The position numbers and the translations under genes were made by a program. From Okeania sp. SIO2C9 (GTDB lineage: Bacteria > Cyanobacteriota > Cyanobacteriia > Cyanobacteriales > Microcoleaceae): a stretch of DNA of 41,358 nt. The notes under the pieces were generated by a model. It was given only the letters and a program-made list of their open reading frames with translations. It did not search any database and was not told the origin of the DNA. The stretch is taken from positions 31,997 through 73,354 of the forward strand of contig NZ_JAAHGO010000032.1 of the NCBI RefSeq assembly GCF_010672455.1. Direction: 5' to 3'. Numbering within the stretch: position 1 is the stretch's first letter; every line of letters starts with the position of its first letter. Shown piece by piece: positions 19,846 to 29,273 of the stretch.

Positions 19846-19869
19846 AAAGCTTTCTTCCTTCTGCTATAT

Positions 19870-20087
19870 TATACCAATTTGAAAAAAGAATGCTACAAAA
19901 AGGTAGATATTGCTCGGATATGCTTAAAAATAGCTACTCCAGTTCATTTGAGATAGTTATCTATCTTTTTTTTCCCTTTTTTTCAATATTTACCCCTTCT
20001 TCCTTCTTCCCTCTTCCTTCTTTCGTACGGACGTTCATGCAACGTCCCTACCATTTGTAACAAACATTTATCAAAATGGTATTAGAA
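19870..20087. mobile_element. MITE-like element, family B, copy
   Basis: The left end (TATACCAATTTGAAAAAAGA, then ATGCTACAAA) mirrors the right end (TTTGTAACAAACATTTATCA, then AAATGGTATTA). Inside lie a CTTCTTCC tract and the palindrome GTACGGACGTTCATGCAACG (20025-20051). Confidence 0.65.
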
Positions 20088-20099
20088 ATTCCATCAAGG

Positions 20100-20350
20100 G
20101 TGAGGTACACCTGTGGCGAGCAAGATGCTCGCACCACAAAATTTTATTGGTAGTCGTGCATTGTCCGGCAATGTTTGTTATGAGAACAGTGGGAGCATCT
20201 TGCTCCCGTGCCTGGTATTACCAGGCAACAGGCAACAGGCAACAGGCAATAGGCAATAGGGAAGATATAGGAAAAAAGTATTTTTGCAAATATGAGATGC
20301 ACCTGATTTTTCCTTAACAGTGGGAGCATCTTGCTCCCGTGCTTGGTATT
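20100..20350. repeat. Palindromic GGGAGCATCTTGCTCCC repeats and GCAACAG array
   Basis: GTGGGAGCATCTTGCTCCCG occurs at about 20189 and 20320, and a relative (GCGAGCAAGATGCTCGC) at about 20114. A GGCAACA heptamer array lies between them. The palindromes could end transcription from the convergent replication gene, but none has a clear T-run. Confidence 0.75.
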
Positions 20351-20410
20351 ACCCGTGCTTGGTATTACTTTTTGCTGTATACCATTGCGCGAGCAGGATT
20401 ACCATTTTAT

Positions 20411-23400
20411 TTAAACTCGGTCTTTACAAGATTTAGCATGACTAGCACTAAACCACTGCTGAAACACCTCAAACCTACCATCATCAGGATTAACAATACG
20501 ATAAATTCGCAATCGCTTTTTCTGATGAGTTTCTGTGCGCAAACACTCCAAACTATAACCAATTTTATCCAAAAAACGCCGCACTATTGTAATAGGACTA
20601 GAATTTACCGCCAAACCTATCCCAACTATAGTTTTAATTGCAGCTCGGTTTGCTAAAGCAGTCTTGGCTAACAATTGCAAATCTTCATCAATATTTTTTA
20701 ACTCTCGTTGCCTATCTTTCAACAATGGCGGTATTTTCAATAATTCCATCACTCCAATGGTTGCACCCAATAAGCGATCGTTAAAATCAGGTATGAAAAT
20801 ATTTCCCTTGCCCAACTCCAAAATTGTTTTCGCTATTTCAGCATCTCGTGCTACTAAGTATTGTCGTCCTACGGTCATAAAATAATGTAGTTGCAACTGT
20901 TGATACCATCCAGCATCATCTTTTTCTACCAATTCAGAAGTTATCGGAATACTATAACGCAACATTAATTCAAATCTTCGTTGTTCGCGTTGTTGTTTGC
21001 TGGTTTTGGATAATCGCTTTTTGAGTTTTTGATATTCGGCAAAACTAATATTTCGGGCAGTAGCGATCGCTTCACATTCTGTCTGATAATTTTGCTTAAT
21101 TACTGTAGTGATCGCCTCTTGTAAATCATTAATTTCAGTAAGTGTTTCAGACGATTTTTTGGCTTCTAAATTATTAGTTAAAACTTCTGGGGAAGCTTGG
21201 AGAATATGATGTCCTTCGATTCGCAAAGCTTCTAAAATAGACTCTCGATATTGATTCATTCCTGCATTGAAACGAACAGCTAGTTTTGCCCAACACAAAA
21301 AAGATTCTGCCTGAAAACCTGTTTCTAAATCTTCCAAACCATCAAAATCTGATTGTTGTAATAGTCTAATATTGAGTTGAGTCAGACGTTGTTCGGAATT
21401 GAGCAAAGAAGTAATAGAAGTAGAACCATTTCCAACTTGATTAAAACCAGAATTTGCTACCCATAAATATCTCGGAATATTCTCACGAACTCTACCTAAA
21501 GATTGACAAACGGAAGTTGCTCCTTGTACTCCTTGAGCAATAGCCCAAACTGAAGTAAAATGACCTTGAATATCGATACTAATTCCTGTTTCAATGGAGG
21601 GAGAAGCTAAGACAATATCGTATTGTGGCAATACTTGATTTAATGATTTAATACAACCATAAGCAGGATGATTAGATTCAGCTAAAGATTCTGAATCTAT
21701 TCTGAGTATTTTTAAGTCAGGAAACTGTTTTTTTAGATAAGCTTCTAAAGCACGAGTTCCCCATTTACTTGTGATTTTTTGTGCTGATAAACATACCATT
21801 GGTTTGCCACCTTCACGGATATGTTTATGTAAATCTGCAATTAATCTTTTAGGAGTAGTTTCTGGATAATTAAAAACTTGCCAAGCTTCTTTTTCTCCTG
21901 GTATCCAATCATTTTGAATAATAAAAGGTTCTAATTTTACTCCTGCTAAAGCTTGTAGATAATCTATTGAAATATCACTTAAGTCAGCATCAGCTATAAA
22001 TACCTGACCGACACCTCCTAAAACATTTTGCATTAATGTTTTGAAAGACCTGAGAATTTCTACTCGGTTTTGCCGACAAGTATTAGAATTTAAACCATGC
22101 CAAATCACCTGTTCTATTTCATCAATAATTACCACTCCATCAGACCAATCTTCAGGATTAAAACTAGCCTGAGAATTAGGATGTAGGGAATCAATACATA
22201 GACCAATACCTAATAATTTATTATCCGATTTTTTATCTACTTCTGTAATGTACTTTAGTCCAAAACGTTGACATAACTCTTGTACTAACTGTACTCGATG
22301 ACCAATAACTAAAACCTTTTGATTGCGAGCTACAGCTTCACTGACAATTTTCTCTAATAACTTGGTTTTTCCAGTACCCTTAGCAGATTTAATTCCTACC
22401 AATTTTGCCGGAAAATCAGTGCTATAAGCTAGGTCAAGATTATCTAACTTTTGTAAATTATTACTGCTGATAGAACCTAAAATATGTTGTTCAGAAAGAT
22501 AACGACTATTAACTCTAAGATTTACAGGATATGTGAGTTTGCTAAATGATTTAGCCTTCCAAAGTTCTAAAGGTAATGCGTTTTTATAAGCTTCATCAAA
22601 CACACCTTGCCCATGATTTGCGATTAAATCGTCAACTCCTTTACCCAATTCTGGACTCCAGGAAATAACTTTAACATTACATCCTTTCCTTGTGAGTAAA
22701 TATCCAGTTTGTCTAATAGCAGCATGAACATTTTTAATAGTCTTAGGTTTAGTATCTTGGTCAAATGCAATATAAATTTCTCGACGATTATTTGCTAGCT
22801 TTTCTAACTGAGGAATTAAATGTGATTTACCAATACGGTTGCCATATTCATCTCTAATAACTCGATATCCACCAAAAATTCCTGGTAAAGCGATCGCTAC
22901 ATAAGCACCTGTTAATAAAGCACCAGTTTTTTTTGCACCTTCAGTAATACATAAAGGTATTTCAGGATGAGCGATAAACCACTGCCAAAAACCAAGGTCT
23001 GGTTGATTATTATCAATATCTTCTGGCAGAATTTCTATTTGATAACGACTAGCAATTTGATGCCACAAATGTAGGGGTATTTTTAGGGCAAATAAACTGG
23101 TAGGAGTTTTCGGAGGATGTTCGTATTTAATTAACTTTTTTTGGTCATAACTGTGACGTGGTTGACTAGGTTTAAAACAACCCCAAAGGTCCTCTTCTCC
23201 TGTCAGTAAATCAATTCCCGAACACCACCATCCACCTTCTTCAACGTGTTGGTATCGTTTTAATATTTGGCTAGTTACTCGGCCATCATTTCGTCTAGGA
23301 ATGGCATCAGAATAAAACAAAAATTCATAAGGCCGTTGTCCTTCTAAAGGTATAACATTAAGTTGTATTAGTTGGTCATCGACACAACTATTAGTCCATT

Positions 23401-23440
23401 CTCGGAAATAATTAATTTGTGGTTCGGTCTTTGGGGTCAT
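20411..23440 (-). CDS. Plasmid replication protein, CyRepA1-like (DUF3854 plus helicase-like ATPase)
   Basis: This 1009-residue protein has an N-terminal region resembling the DUF3854 Toprim/primase-like domain, with PLCITEGAKKTGALL, AIALPGIFGGY and EIYIAFDQDT (about 155-240). An ATPase part follows, with Walker A SAKGTGKTKLLE (about 349-360) and a DEIEQV Walker B (about 436-441), then ASPSIETGISI and QSLGRVREN helicase-like motifs. This order and length match the cyanobacterial replication protein group called CyRepA1. Such proteins are usually found on plasmids, so a chromosomal copy suggests an integrated plasmid remnant, unless the window itself is an extrachromosomal replicon. Walker residues are intact. 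The ATG at 23440 has no strong ribosome site. Confidence 0.8.
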   Translation of the reverse strand: MTPKTEPQINYFREWTNSCVDDQLIQLNVIPLEGQRPYEFLFYSDAIPRRNDGRVTSQILKRYQHVEEGGWWCSGIDLLTGEEDLWGCFKPSQPRHSYDQKKLIKYEHPPKTPTSLFALKIPLHLWHQIASRYQIEILPEDIDNNQPDLGFWQWFIAHPEIPLCITEGAKKTGALLTGAYVAIALPGIFGGYRVIRDEYGNRIGKSHLIPQLEKLANNRREIYIAFDQDTKPKTIKNVHAAIRQTGYLLTRKGCNVKVISWSPELGKGVDDLIANHGQGVFDEAYKNALPLELWKAKSFSKLTYPVNLRVNSRYLSEQHILGSISSNNLQKLDNLDLAYSTDFPAKLVGIKSAKGTGKTKLLEKIVSEAVARNQKVLVIGHRVQLVQELCQRFGLKYITEVDKKSDNKLLGIGLCIDSLHPNSQASFNPEDWSDGVVIIDEIEQVIWHGLNSNTCRQNRVEILRSFKTLMQNVLGGVGQVFIADADLSDISIDYLQALAGVKLEPFIIQNDWIPGEKEAWQVFNYPETTPKRLIADLHKHIREGGKPMVCLSAQKITSKWGTRALEAYLKKQFPDLKILRIDSESLAESNHPAYGCIKSLNQVLPQYDIVLASPSIETGISIDIQGHFTSVWAIAQGVQGATSVCQSLGRVRENIPRYLWVANSGFNQVGNGSTSITSLLNSEQRLTQLNIRLLQQSDFDGLEDLETGFQAESFLCWAKLAVRFNAGMNQYRESILEALRIEGHHILQASPEVLTNNLEAKKSSETLTEINDLQEAITTVIKQNYQTECEAIATARNISFAEYQKLKKRLSKTSKQQREQRRFELMLRYSIPITSELVEKDDAGWYQQLQLHYFMTVGRQYLVARDAEIAKTILELGKGNIFIPDFNDRLLGATIGVMELLKIPPLLKDRQRELKNIDEDLQLLAKTALANRAAIKTIVGIGLAVNSSPITIVRRFLDKIGYSLECLRTETHQKKRLRIYRIVNPDDGRFEVFQQWFSASHAKSCKDRV

Positions 23441-23449
23441 TTAATAATG

Positions 23450-23506
23450 CACTCTATATACAGTGAAGGATTTTTATTATATTGGAAAAACACACTATAT
23501 ACATAT
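23450..23506. promoter_or_regulatory. Possible iteron-like or promoter repeats upstream of the CyRepA1-like gene
   Basis: CACTCTATATACAGTG and CACACTATATACATAT lie 10 and 50 bases before the start and share CWCTATATAC. Two short repeats could be autoregulatory sites or iterons, but AT-rich chance similarity is possible. Confidence 0.3.
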
Positions 23507-23770
23507 AAAATTTTCTTAAGACTCCGGGACTAATGGCCTCAACAAATAATTTTTGAATAGCTATAAATCTTAATAATTGATACAGCAATTTAGAACTCTC
23601 TGGAGGTAAAAATTTTGGCGTTGCTTAAATGTAATGATAATTAGACATTTCCTCCACCCATAGGGAGTAGAGAGTAGGCAGTAGGCAGTAGGGAACCCAC
23701 CCCAACGCCCCTCCCCCTCCCAGGAGGGGAAATAATTGATGTATCTATTGGGATAATTGATTTGATTTTT

Positions 23771-23963
23771 TGGCGTTGGTAATTTGAGGTATGATATCTT
23801 GTCTGGATAAGAGCACGATAGAAGTCCATGACCTTTACGCAACCACAAAACTTTCTCCTTCTATTCCTCTTTCTTCTTCTTTCTTCCCTCCTGACTCCTG
23901 ACTTCTGACTCCTGACTCCTAAGTAATTAAGATTAATATCATACACTAACTTACCAACGCCGA
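23771..23963. mobile_element. MITE-like element, family C, copy 1
   Basis: It starts TGGCGTTGGTAATTTGAGGT, then ATGATATC, and ends ATATCATACACTAACTTACC, then AACGCC. Copy 2 at 33243-33479 has the same ends, the same CAAAAAACTTTCTCCTTCTA-like middle and a GACTCCT heptamer array. No gene is in it. Confidence 0.75.
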
Positions 23964-24080
23964 TTTTTTATTCTTGGAGATGTCTATTAGCTGAAGGTAA
24001 AATTGAAAAACTTATGTTTTGCGCCCAAAGTTAATCTCAAAATCATTACCACGACTCAACGCCAAAATTTTTGGCAGTAG

Positions 24081-24333
24081 CAATCTATTGAGCAGTTGCA
24101 CAAAGAGTTAGAAGTATGGAGTCAAGAGCGTAATCACACTGCGAGTAAGGTCATTTGGCATTTCTCTACTGACGATACTAGTGCCGCTACGCGGAGGTCA
24201 GAACTCAGAAGTCAGAAGTCAGAAGTATTGATTGGTAAGGCTTTTAGGATTTTGTAACTGGTCAGTTATTTCCGCCATTCTGCACTAGAGTCAAACTGCA
24301 ACATCTTTATCCTGTGTTTGAAACTCCCGAAGA
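24081..24333 (+). pseudogene. C-terminal fragment of an IS630-family transposase
   Basis: The frame QSIEQLHKELEVWSQERNHT, continuing to VIWHFSTDDT, resumes after a 102-bp insertion as RVKLQHLYPVFETPEE. This matches the C-terminal end of IS630-type DDE transposases, which close with a WxFTTxDARIKLxxLYP motif. The catalytic part is gone, so the fragment is dead. The upstream boundary lies near 24080, where repeat DNA begins. Confidence 0.7.
24182..24283. mobile_element. 102-bp insertion with ACTAG target duplication, carrying a GTCAGAA heptamer array
   Basis: ACTAG stands on both sides (24177-24181 and 24284-24288). Removing the insertion and one ACTAG restores the transposase frame DDTRVKLQHLYP. 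The insert begins TGCCGCTACGCGGAGG, continues into AACTCAGAAGTCAGAAGTCA, and ends GCCATTCTGC. It has no coding capacity. Confidence 0.75.
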
Positions 24334-24574
24334 GAATAATATCAAATCCGGTAGCATTGGTATAATTAGATAGTTAATTAGGAGTCATATAGAATCCGGT
24401 TATATAGTAGAGTTGTCGCTAAATAGATAGAAAAAATCTCCAAAACCTAGACAGGGTAATTATTTTGAGTATTTTGAGCTATAAATAACTACAAGCTTTA
24501 CATAGGGGGGTTTCTACAATTTTTTAGTTTATAAAGCGACAAGTCTAGTATCTGTTTATAACTATACTTCAAGC

Positions 24575-24625
24575 ATTCAATCTCCCCGACTCCCCGACTC
24601 CCCGACTCCCCGAATTCCCGAATCC
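24575..24625. repeat. Octamer array (GACTCCCC)
   Basis: Four CCCCGACT units with a degenerate tail lie in the gene-free stretch 23441-25906. Nearby are CCGGATTTGATATCA motifs at 24345, 24651 and 24752, a short dispersed sequence seen across the window. Confidence 0.8.
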
Positions 24626-24889
24626 CCCCAACAACTCTAATAAGTGTTCAACCGGATTTGATATCAGTCCTCAGGAGTCAGGAGGAAAGAGAATTTAGAA
24701 ATATTTGCGACGTTAGCGAAGATGAAACATTTTTTTATACCGAACCCTAGCGGATTTGATATAACTCCCCGATTTGTTCTCAGCACTGTCAATTCATAGC
24801 GATCGCCTATTAGACATCTCCAGAAAAGAGGCAGTAGGGAGAAAGAATTGATAATTTATGTGTGATAATTGATTTTATTTTGGATTTTT

Positions 24890-25088
24890 ACCGAAAAATT
24901 GTGGGTATGCGCCTCCCCTTTTAAGGGGATAATAAGCGGTCGAGGGATGGCGAGGTCTCCTCGCCATATCCAATCGACTCCTGTGAAGAAAAATTTTCAT
25001 CTCTTTGTAAATCCTCTTCTTTTCAAGGAGAGGTAATTATTCATTATTCATTATTCATTATTCATTATTCATTATTCATTGTTGAACA
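24890..25088 (+). repeat. About 200-bp dispersed repeat, copy 1
   Basis: It begins ACCGAAAAATTGTGGGTATG and ends in a TTATTCA heptamer array and TTGTTGAAC. The inverted copy is at 32857-33070. The two differ by GC-rich additions: GGATGGCGAGGTCTC is shared, and copy 2 has extra TTTGCGCAGCATTCC-type sequence. Confidence 0.85.
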
Positions 25089-25240
25089 GATGTCTATTTA
25101 TTTCAACTAAGCATTTCCTGATATTTTCCGGGACTGATGCGTAGATATATTGGGCATGAGTATACTTGAGCATTACAAAATAATGTGTGATGCTTATGAC
25201 AATGTAACACAAAGATATTTCTAAGCGTTAGATAATACCA

Positions 25241-25433
25241 ATTTCATAAAATATTACTACAGTCTCGACACGGGCAACAGGCAACAGCTCCGGAAGGCAA
25301 CAGAGAAAGAAAAACTGGATAAAAAAGAGGAAAAAATGCTTTATTTTGACATTTTATATGGATATATACAATTTTTAATTGTAGCAATAAATCACAAATT
25401 AAGATGTAACTACCTTTTTTGAATTTGGTATAA
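25241..25433. mobile_element. MITE-like element, family B, copy
   Basis: The left end (ATACCAATTTCATAAAATAT, then TACTACAG) mirrors the right end (GATGTAACTACCTTTTTTGA, then ATTTGGTAT). The interior has a GCAACAG array interrupted by CTCCGGAAG, a small GC-rich motif. The remaining DNA to 25906 shows no gene. Confidence 0.6.
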
Positions 25434-25906
25434 CTTTCAAGAAGTTTAGCATTTAGTAATCGAATTGAGGGGTCGAATATTGAAAGAAGATATATTTCTA
25501 AGAACAGAGTTAAAGTCTGGGATGCTAAATATTCCTGATATGTAGAAAATTTCAGAAAATCTAGGACAACTTAATTTTAGTTTTTCTCAAGATTTTCTTA
25601 TAGCAGTCGCCATGATTGTATTTGACATATCAACAATTTAAAACTCAGACAACGCAAGATTTTTCCTTCTTTCTTCTTATTTCTGCCTTCTTCCATAGCA
25701 ATAAAACTTTGAAAATAAAGTATCAAAAGCAACCAAATAAAAATTAGTTAAACTAACAATTAATCAATAATAAAGAATTTCGTAAAGAAATGGAAAATTG
25801 TCATTATATCCCCTTTATAATTCCATAAAGGTTGAATTAGGGTGCGACAAGTCCTAATCGTAAATCCCATTTCAACCTCAGACAAAAGAGAGGAGAATCG
25901 GGGAGA

Positions 25907-26869
25907 ATGATCAATCTACTGTGGCTTCAAGGTGGAGCCTGTTCTGGCAATACCATATCATTTCTCAATGCTGAAGAACCAAATATTTGTGACCTAATCA
26001 CAGACTTTGGCATTAATGTACTTTGGCATCCTTCTTTAGGATTTGAACTTGGTACAGACGTTCAACAATTATTAAAAGATTGTATTTCGGGAACAATACA
26101 TTTAGATATATTAGTATACGAAGGAACTATAATTAACGCTCCCAATGGTACGGGAGAATGGAACCGTTTTGCTGATCGCCCGATGAAAGATTGGGTTAAA
26201 GAATTATCCGAAGTTGCAGGTTTCGTCGTGGCAGTGGGAGACTGCGCTACTTATGGCGGTATTCCGGCAATGTCACCAAACCCCAGTGAATCTGAAGGTT
26301 TACAATTTCTCAAACGGAAAAAAGGCGGATTTTTAGGAGAAGACTTCAAGAGTAAAGCTGGATATCCAGTTATCAATATTCCCGGTTGCCCCGCGCACCC
26401 AGATTGGATTTCCCAAATATTAGTAGCGGTTGCCACTGGTAGACTTGATGACATTACCTTAGACGAATTTCACCGCCCCGAAACATTTTTCAAAAGCTTT
26501 ACTCAAACAGGTTGTACTCGCAACGTTCACTTTGCTTATAAAGCTTCAACTTCAGATTTCGGGCAGCGTCAAGGATGTCTATTCTATGACTTGGGTTGTC
26601 GCGGACCGATGACTCACTCTTCCTGTAACCGCATTTTATGGAACCGAGTTTCCTCCAAGACTCGTGCGGGAATGCCATGTTTAGGTTGTACGGAACCAGA
26701 ATTTCCATTCCACGACCTCGCACCGGGAACAGTATTCAAGACTCAAACAGTCATGGGAGTTCCCAAAGAATTACCTACGGGAGTCAACCGTAAAGACTAT
26801 GCTCTGCTAAGTATCGTTGCTAAAGACTCAACTCCAAAGTGGGCAGAGGAAGACTTCTTTACAGTTTAA
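25907..26869 (+). CDS. hupS: Uptake [NiFe] hydrogenase small subunit
   Basis: This 320-residue protein is the electron-transfer subunit of the cyanobacterial uptake hydrogenase, which oxidises H2, in diazotrophs mostly that made by nitrogenase. Iron-sulfur cysteines are visible in GGACSGNT (near the N-terminus), GDCATYGG, NIPGCPAHP, GCTRNVHF, GQRQGCLFYDLGCRGP, HSSCNR and GMPCLGCTEP, enough for three clusters. There is no twin-arginine signal peptide, as is normal for cyanobacterial HupS, so the enzyme faces the cytoplasm. GGGGAGA sits close before the ATG. hupL follows after 319 bp with two hairpin elements between them. Confidence 0.96.
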   Translation: MINLLWLQGGACSGNTISFLNAEEPNICDLITDFGINVLWHPSLGFELGTDVQQLLKDCISGTIHLDILVYEGTIINAPNGTGEWNRFADRPMKDWVKELSEVAGFVVAVGDCATYGGIPAMSPNPSESEGLQFLKRKKGGFLGEDFKSKAGYPVINIPGCPAHPDWISQILVAVATGRLDDITLDEFHRPETFFKSFTQTGCTRNVHFAYKASTSDFGQRQGCLFYDLGCRGPMTHSSCNRILWNRVSSKTRAGMPCLGCTEPEFPFHDLAPGTVFKTQTVMGVPKELPTGVNRKDYALLSIVAKDSTPKWAEEDFFTV

Positions 26870-26879
26870 AATATGAGTC

Positions 26880-27014
26880 TAGTAGGGTGCGTTAGACGGC
26901 AAAAATCTAGACTATTAAGGGGATTAAACAATCCGTCGTAACGCACAATTTTAGATGTGTCAGCGTTACGTTACTGGATGATGGTGCGTTACGCTGGCGC
27001 TAACACACCCTACT
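26880..27014. mobile_element. MITE-like element between hupS and hupL
   Basis: AGTAGGGTGCGTTAGACGG pairs with GCTAACACACCCTACT at the other end. The ends match the element at 8062-8143. It may form a hairpin in the hupSL transcript and so change the ratio of HupS to HupL. Confidence 0.75.
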
Positions 27015-27051
27015 GGACCGACTAATGAGTGTGGGTATTTATTATTGGATC

Positions 27052-27109
27052 GGGGGCGGGTTTACCAGATCGTGGCTAACACCATTAATTTAACGCGGAA
27101 CCCGCCCCT
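27052..27109. repeat. GC-rich inverted repeat between hupS and hupL
   Basis: GGGGGCGGGTTT and AACCCGCCCCT form a stem around about 35 bases. With the preceding element it fills most of the hupS-hupL gap. It may protect or attenuate the transcript. Confidence 0.7.
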
Positions 27110-27188
27110 ACTATTGCACTATTTTAGGTGTGTCACGCCACTATAGAAACTGTAGCTACTGATAACTAATAACTGAATAACAGAAATA

Positions 27189-28793
27189 ATGGTTCAAACT
27201 AAAGTACAAACATTAGATATTTCTCCCGTGGGACGCGTTGAAGGCGACCTAGATGTAAGAGTTGACATTCAAGATGGATATGTAACCAATGCTTGGACTC
27301 AAGCACAAATGTTCCGAGGTTTTGAAGTCATCCTCAAAGGCAAAGACCCTAAAGCTGGTCTCATTGTCACCCCCAGAATATGCGGAATTTGCGGTGCTTC
27401 TCACCTCACCTGTGCTTCCTGGGCGTTAGATACAGCTTGGCAAACAGAAGTACCCCGGAACGCTATCCTTGCTCGTAACCTCGGTCAACTGGTAGAAACA
27501 CTCCAAAGTCATCCGCGCTTCTTCTACGGTTTATACGCGATCGACTTAACAAATAAAAAATACTACAGTAGTCCTTTCTACGAAGAAGCTTGCAAACGTT
27601 TCGCAGCATTTACAGGTACATCCTACGAACCAGGTATTACCGTTGCATCCAAACCCGTAGAAATATACGCTCTATTCGGCGGTCAATGGCCACACTCTAG
27701 TTTCATGGTTCCCGGTGGCGTCATGTGCGCTCCCACTCTCACCGATGTTACCCGCGCCTGGGCAATGTTGGAATATTACCGCAACAACTGGTTGGAACCA
27801 ATATGGTTGGGTTGTTCCATTGACAGGTTTGAACAAATTCAAACTTATGAAGATTTCATGGAATGGTTGGATGAAAATCCTAATCATGCTAGTTCCGACC
27901 TGGGTTTCTATTGGCGCATGGGTCTGAATATTGGTTTGGATAAAATTGGTGCGGGTGTTGGTAAATATATGAGTTGGGGATATTTGCCTCACGAAGATAA
28001 ATATCAACGTCCGACTATTGAAGGTCGGAATGCTGCAATGATTATGAAAAGTGGTGTTTACGATAGCGCTACAGATATTCATCAATTGATGGAGCATACT
28101 TTTACGCGGGAGAATACTGCCCACGCTTGGTATAACGAGGGTGATGGAGATGTACATCCTTTTGACCGCACTACCGTACCCATTCCTAATAATGATATTG
28201 ATTTTGATGGTGCTTATTCTTGGTCAACTGCTGTATCTCACCAAGACTTAGGTCGGATGGAAGTTGGTGCTTTAGCGCGGGAATTAATATCAGGTGGCGA
28301 CCATGGGGAAAGTTGGCAGCAGAAAGACGGTTTAATTTTAGATATGTTCAAGAAAATGGGCGGACCGAGCGTACATTTGCGCGTGTTTGCCAGAATGCAC
28401 GAACTAACTAAGTTGTACCGTGAAACAGAACGTTGTTTGCGGGAGTTTAAGTTGCGCGATCCTTGGTATATTAAGCCTGAAGAAAAAGATGGTCGTGGTT
28501 GGGGTGCGACTAATGCTAGTCGTGGTTCCCTCTGTCATTGGGTGGAAATAGAAGGGGGTAAGATTAAGAATTATCAGGTTATTGCGCCGACTACTTGGAA
28601 TGTGGGACCCCGTGATGGTGAAGGTGTGCGCGGACCTATTGAGGAAGCGTTGGTTGGTATTCCTATTACTGATGTGAATGACCCTGTGGAAGTCGGTCAT
28701 GTTGCTCGGTCTTTTGATTCTTGTTTGGTGTGTACTGTTCACGCTCATGATGCTAAGACTGGGGAAGAGTTGGCACGGTTTAGGACTTCATAA
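27189..28793 (+). CDS. hupL: Uptake [NiFe] hydrogenase large subunit
   Basis: This 534-residue protein carries the Ni-Fe active site. The N-terminal motif RICGICGASH gives C65 and C68, and the C-terminal motif DSCLVCTVH gives C512, C515 and H518. The 16 residues after H518 would be removed by the HupW-type protease when nickel is in place. The gene is continuous, with no excision element of the kind that interrupts hupL in some heterocystous strains. The start ATG at 27189 is followed by the usual TLDISPVGRVEGD. A 28-bp palindrome lies 16 bp after the stop. Confidence 0.97.
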   Translation: MVQTKVQTLDISPVGRVEGDLDVRVDIQDGYVTNAWTQAQMFRGFEVILKGKDPKAGLIVTPRICGICGASHLTCASWALDTAWQTEVPRNAILARNLGQLVETLQSHPRFFYGLYAIDLTNKKYYSSPFYEEACKRFAAFTGTSYEPGITVASKPVEIYALFGGQWPHSSFMVPGGVMCAPTLTDVTRAWAMLEYYRNNWLEPIWLGCSIDRFEQIQTYEDFMEWLDENPNHASSDLGFYWRMGLNIGLDKIGAGVGKYMSWGYLPHEDKYQRPTIEGRNAAMIMKSGVYDSATDIHQLMEHTFTRENTAHAWYNEGDGDVHPFDRTTVPIPNNDIDFDGAYSWSTAVSHQDLGRMEVGALARELISGGDHGESWQQKDGLILDMFKKMGGPSVHLRVFARMHELTKLYRETERCLREFKLRDPWYIKPEEKDGRGWGATNASRGSLCHWVEIEGGKIKNYQVIAPTTWNVGPRDGEGVRGPIEEALVGIPITDVNDPVEVGHVARSFDSCLVCTVHAHDAKTGEELARFRTS

Positions 28794-28808
28794 ATTAGCA
28801 AGATAAAA

Positions 28809-28836
28809 GTAGAGACGTTGCATGCAACGTCCCTAC
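28809..28836. terminator. Palindrome after hupL, possible terminator or REP-like site
   Basis: GTAGAGACGTTGCATGCAAC continues to GTCCCTAC, an almost perfect 28-bp palindrome of the same family as 19553-19580. There is a T-rich stretch about 6 bases later (GGGTTATTTTTAATATG), so it may stop hup transcription. Confidence 0.5.
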
Positions 28837-28947
28837 AGGGTTATTTTTAATATGGTTCGTTGACGTGAAAACTTTTGTATGATAAGGCGAGTTCCATCTT
28901 ACTTCTGCTATTATAGATAAACAATTCTTTTTTTGGAGCATAAGTTG

Positions 28948-29217
28948 ATGGAAACACTCTTATTAAGTTATGAAGAAGTTGGGAAGATTGCTGAACAGCT
29001 TTATCAAAATAGTATCCGTGCTGCTGTTGAAACACCAGAGAATATAGGTAAAATGGTGGTTATTGATATTGAAACAAGGGATTACTCTGTTAATAAAGAT
29101 CCTTTAGAAGCAGCAAATTATCTCTATGAGAAAAATCCCCTAGCTAGATTATTTGGCATTCGTATTGGATATAATGTGGCTGTTTCTTTTGGCGGTAATA
29201 TGGAGCGTGTTATTTGA
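28948..29217 (+). CDS. Small conserved-looking protein of unknown function
   Basis: The 89-residue product starts at ATG 28948, supported by GGAG nine bases upstream; a longer frame from TTG 28933 is less likely. It is soluble, with an N-terminal helical part (LLSYEEVGKIAEQLYQNSIR), a strand segment KMVVIDIETRDYSVN and a C-terminal LFGIRIGYNVAVSFGG. I believe similar short proteins occur in cyanobacteria, but I cannot name the family. A GTCAGAA heptamer array follows its stop. Confidence 0.65.
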   Translation: METLLLSYEEVGKIAEQLYQNSIRAAVETPENIGKMVVIDIETRDYSVNKDPLEAANYLYEKNPLARLFGIRIGYNVAVSFGGNMERVI

Positions 29218-29218
29218 A

Positions 29219-29272
29219 GTCAGAAGTTAGAAGTCAGAAGTCAGAAGTTTTGATCAAGTGAGAAGTCAGAAG
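29219..29272. repeat. Heptamer array (AGTCAGA), 3' flank of Avd-like gene
   Basis: GTCAGAAGTTAGAAGTCAGAAG continues for about 50 bp. It is inverted relative to the CTTCTGACTTCTGACTTC array at 29700-29742 on the other side of the four-helix-bundle gene. Confidence 0.85.
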
Positions 29273-29273
29273 T

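Noticed and set aside
24061-24080. TAG at 24078 as another Gln-to-stop change in the IS630 fragment
   Set aside because: Sequence before 24081 belongs to repeat DNA rather than the transposase, so the stop cannot be assigned to a gene.
27189-28793. Excision element inside hupL
   Set aside because: The hupL frame is continuous from start to stop with both metal motifs in place.
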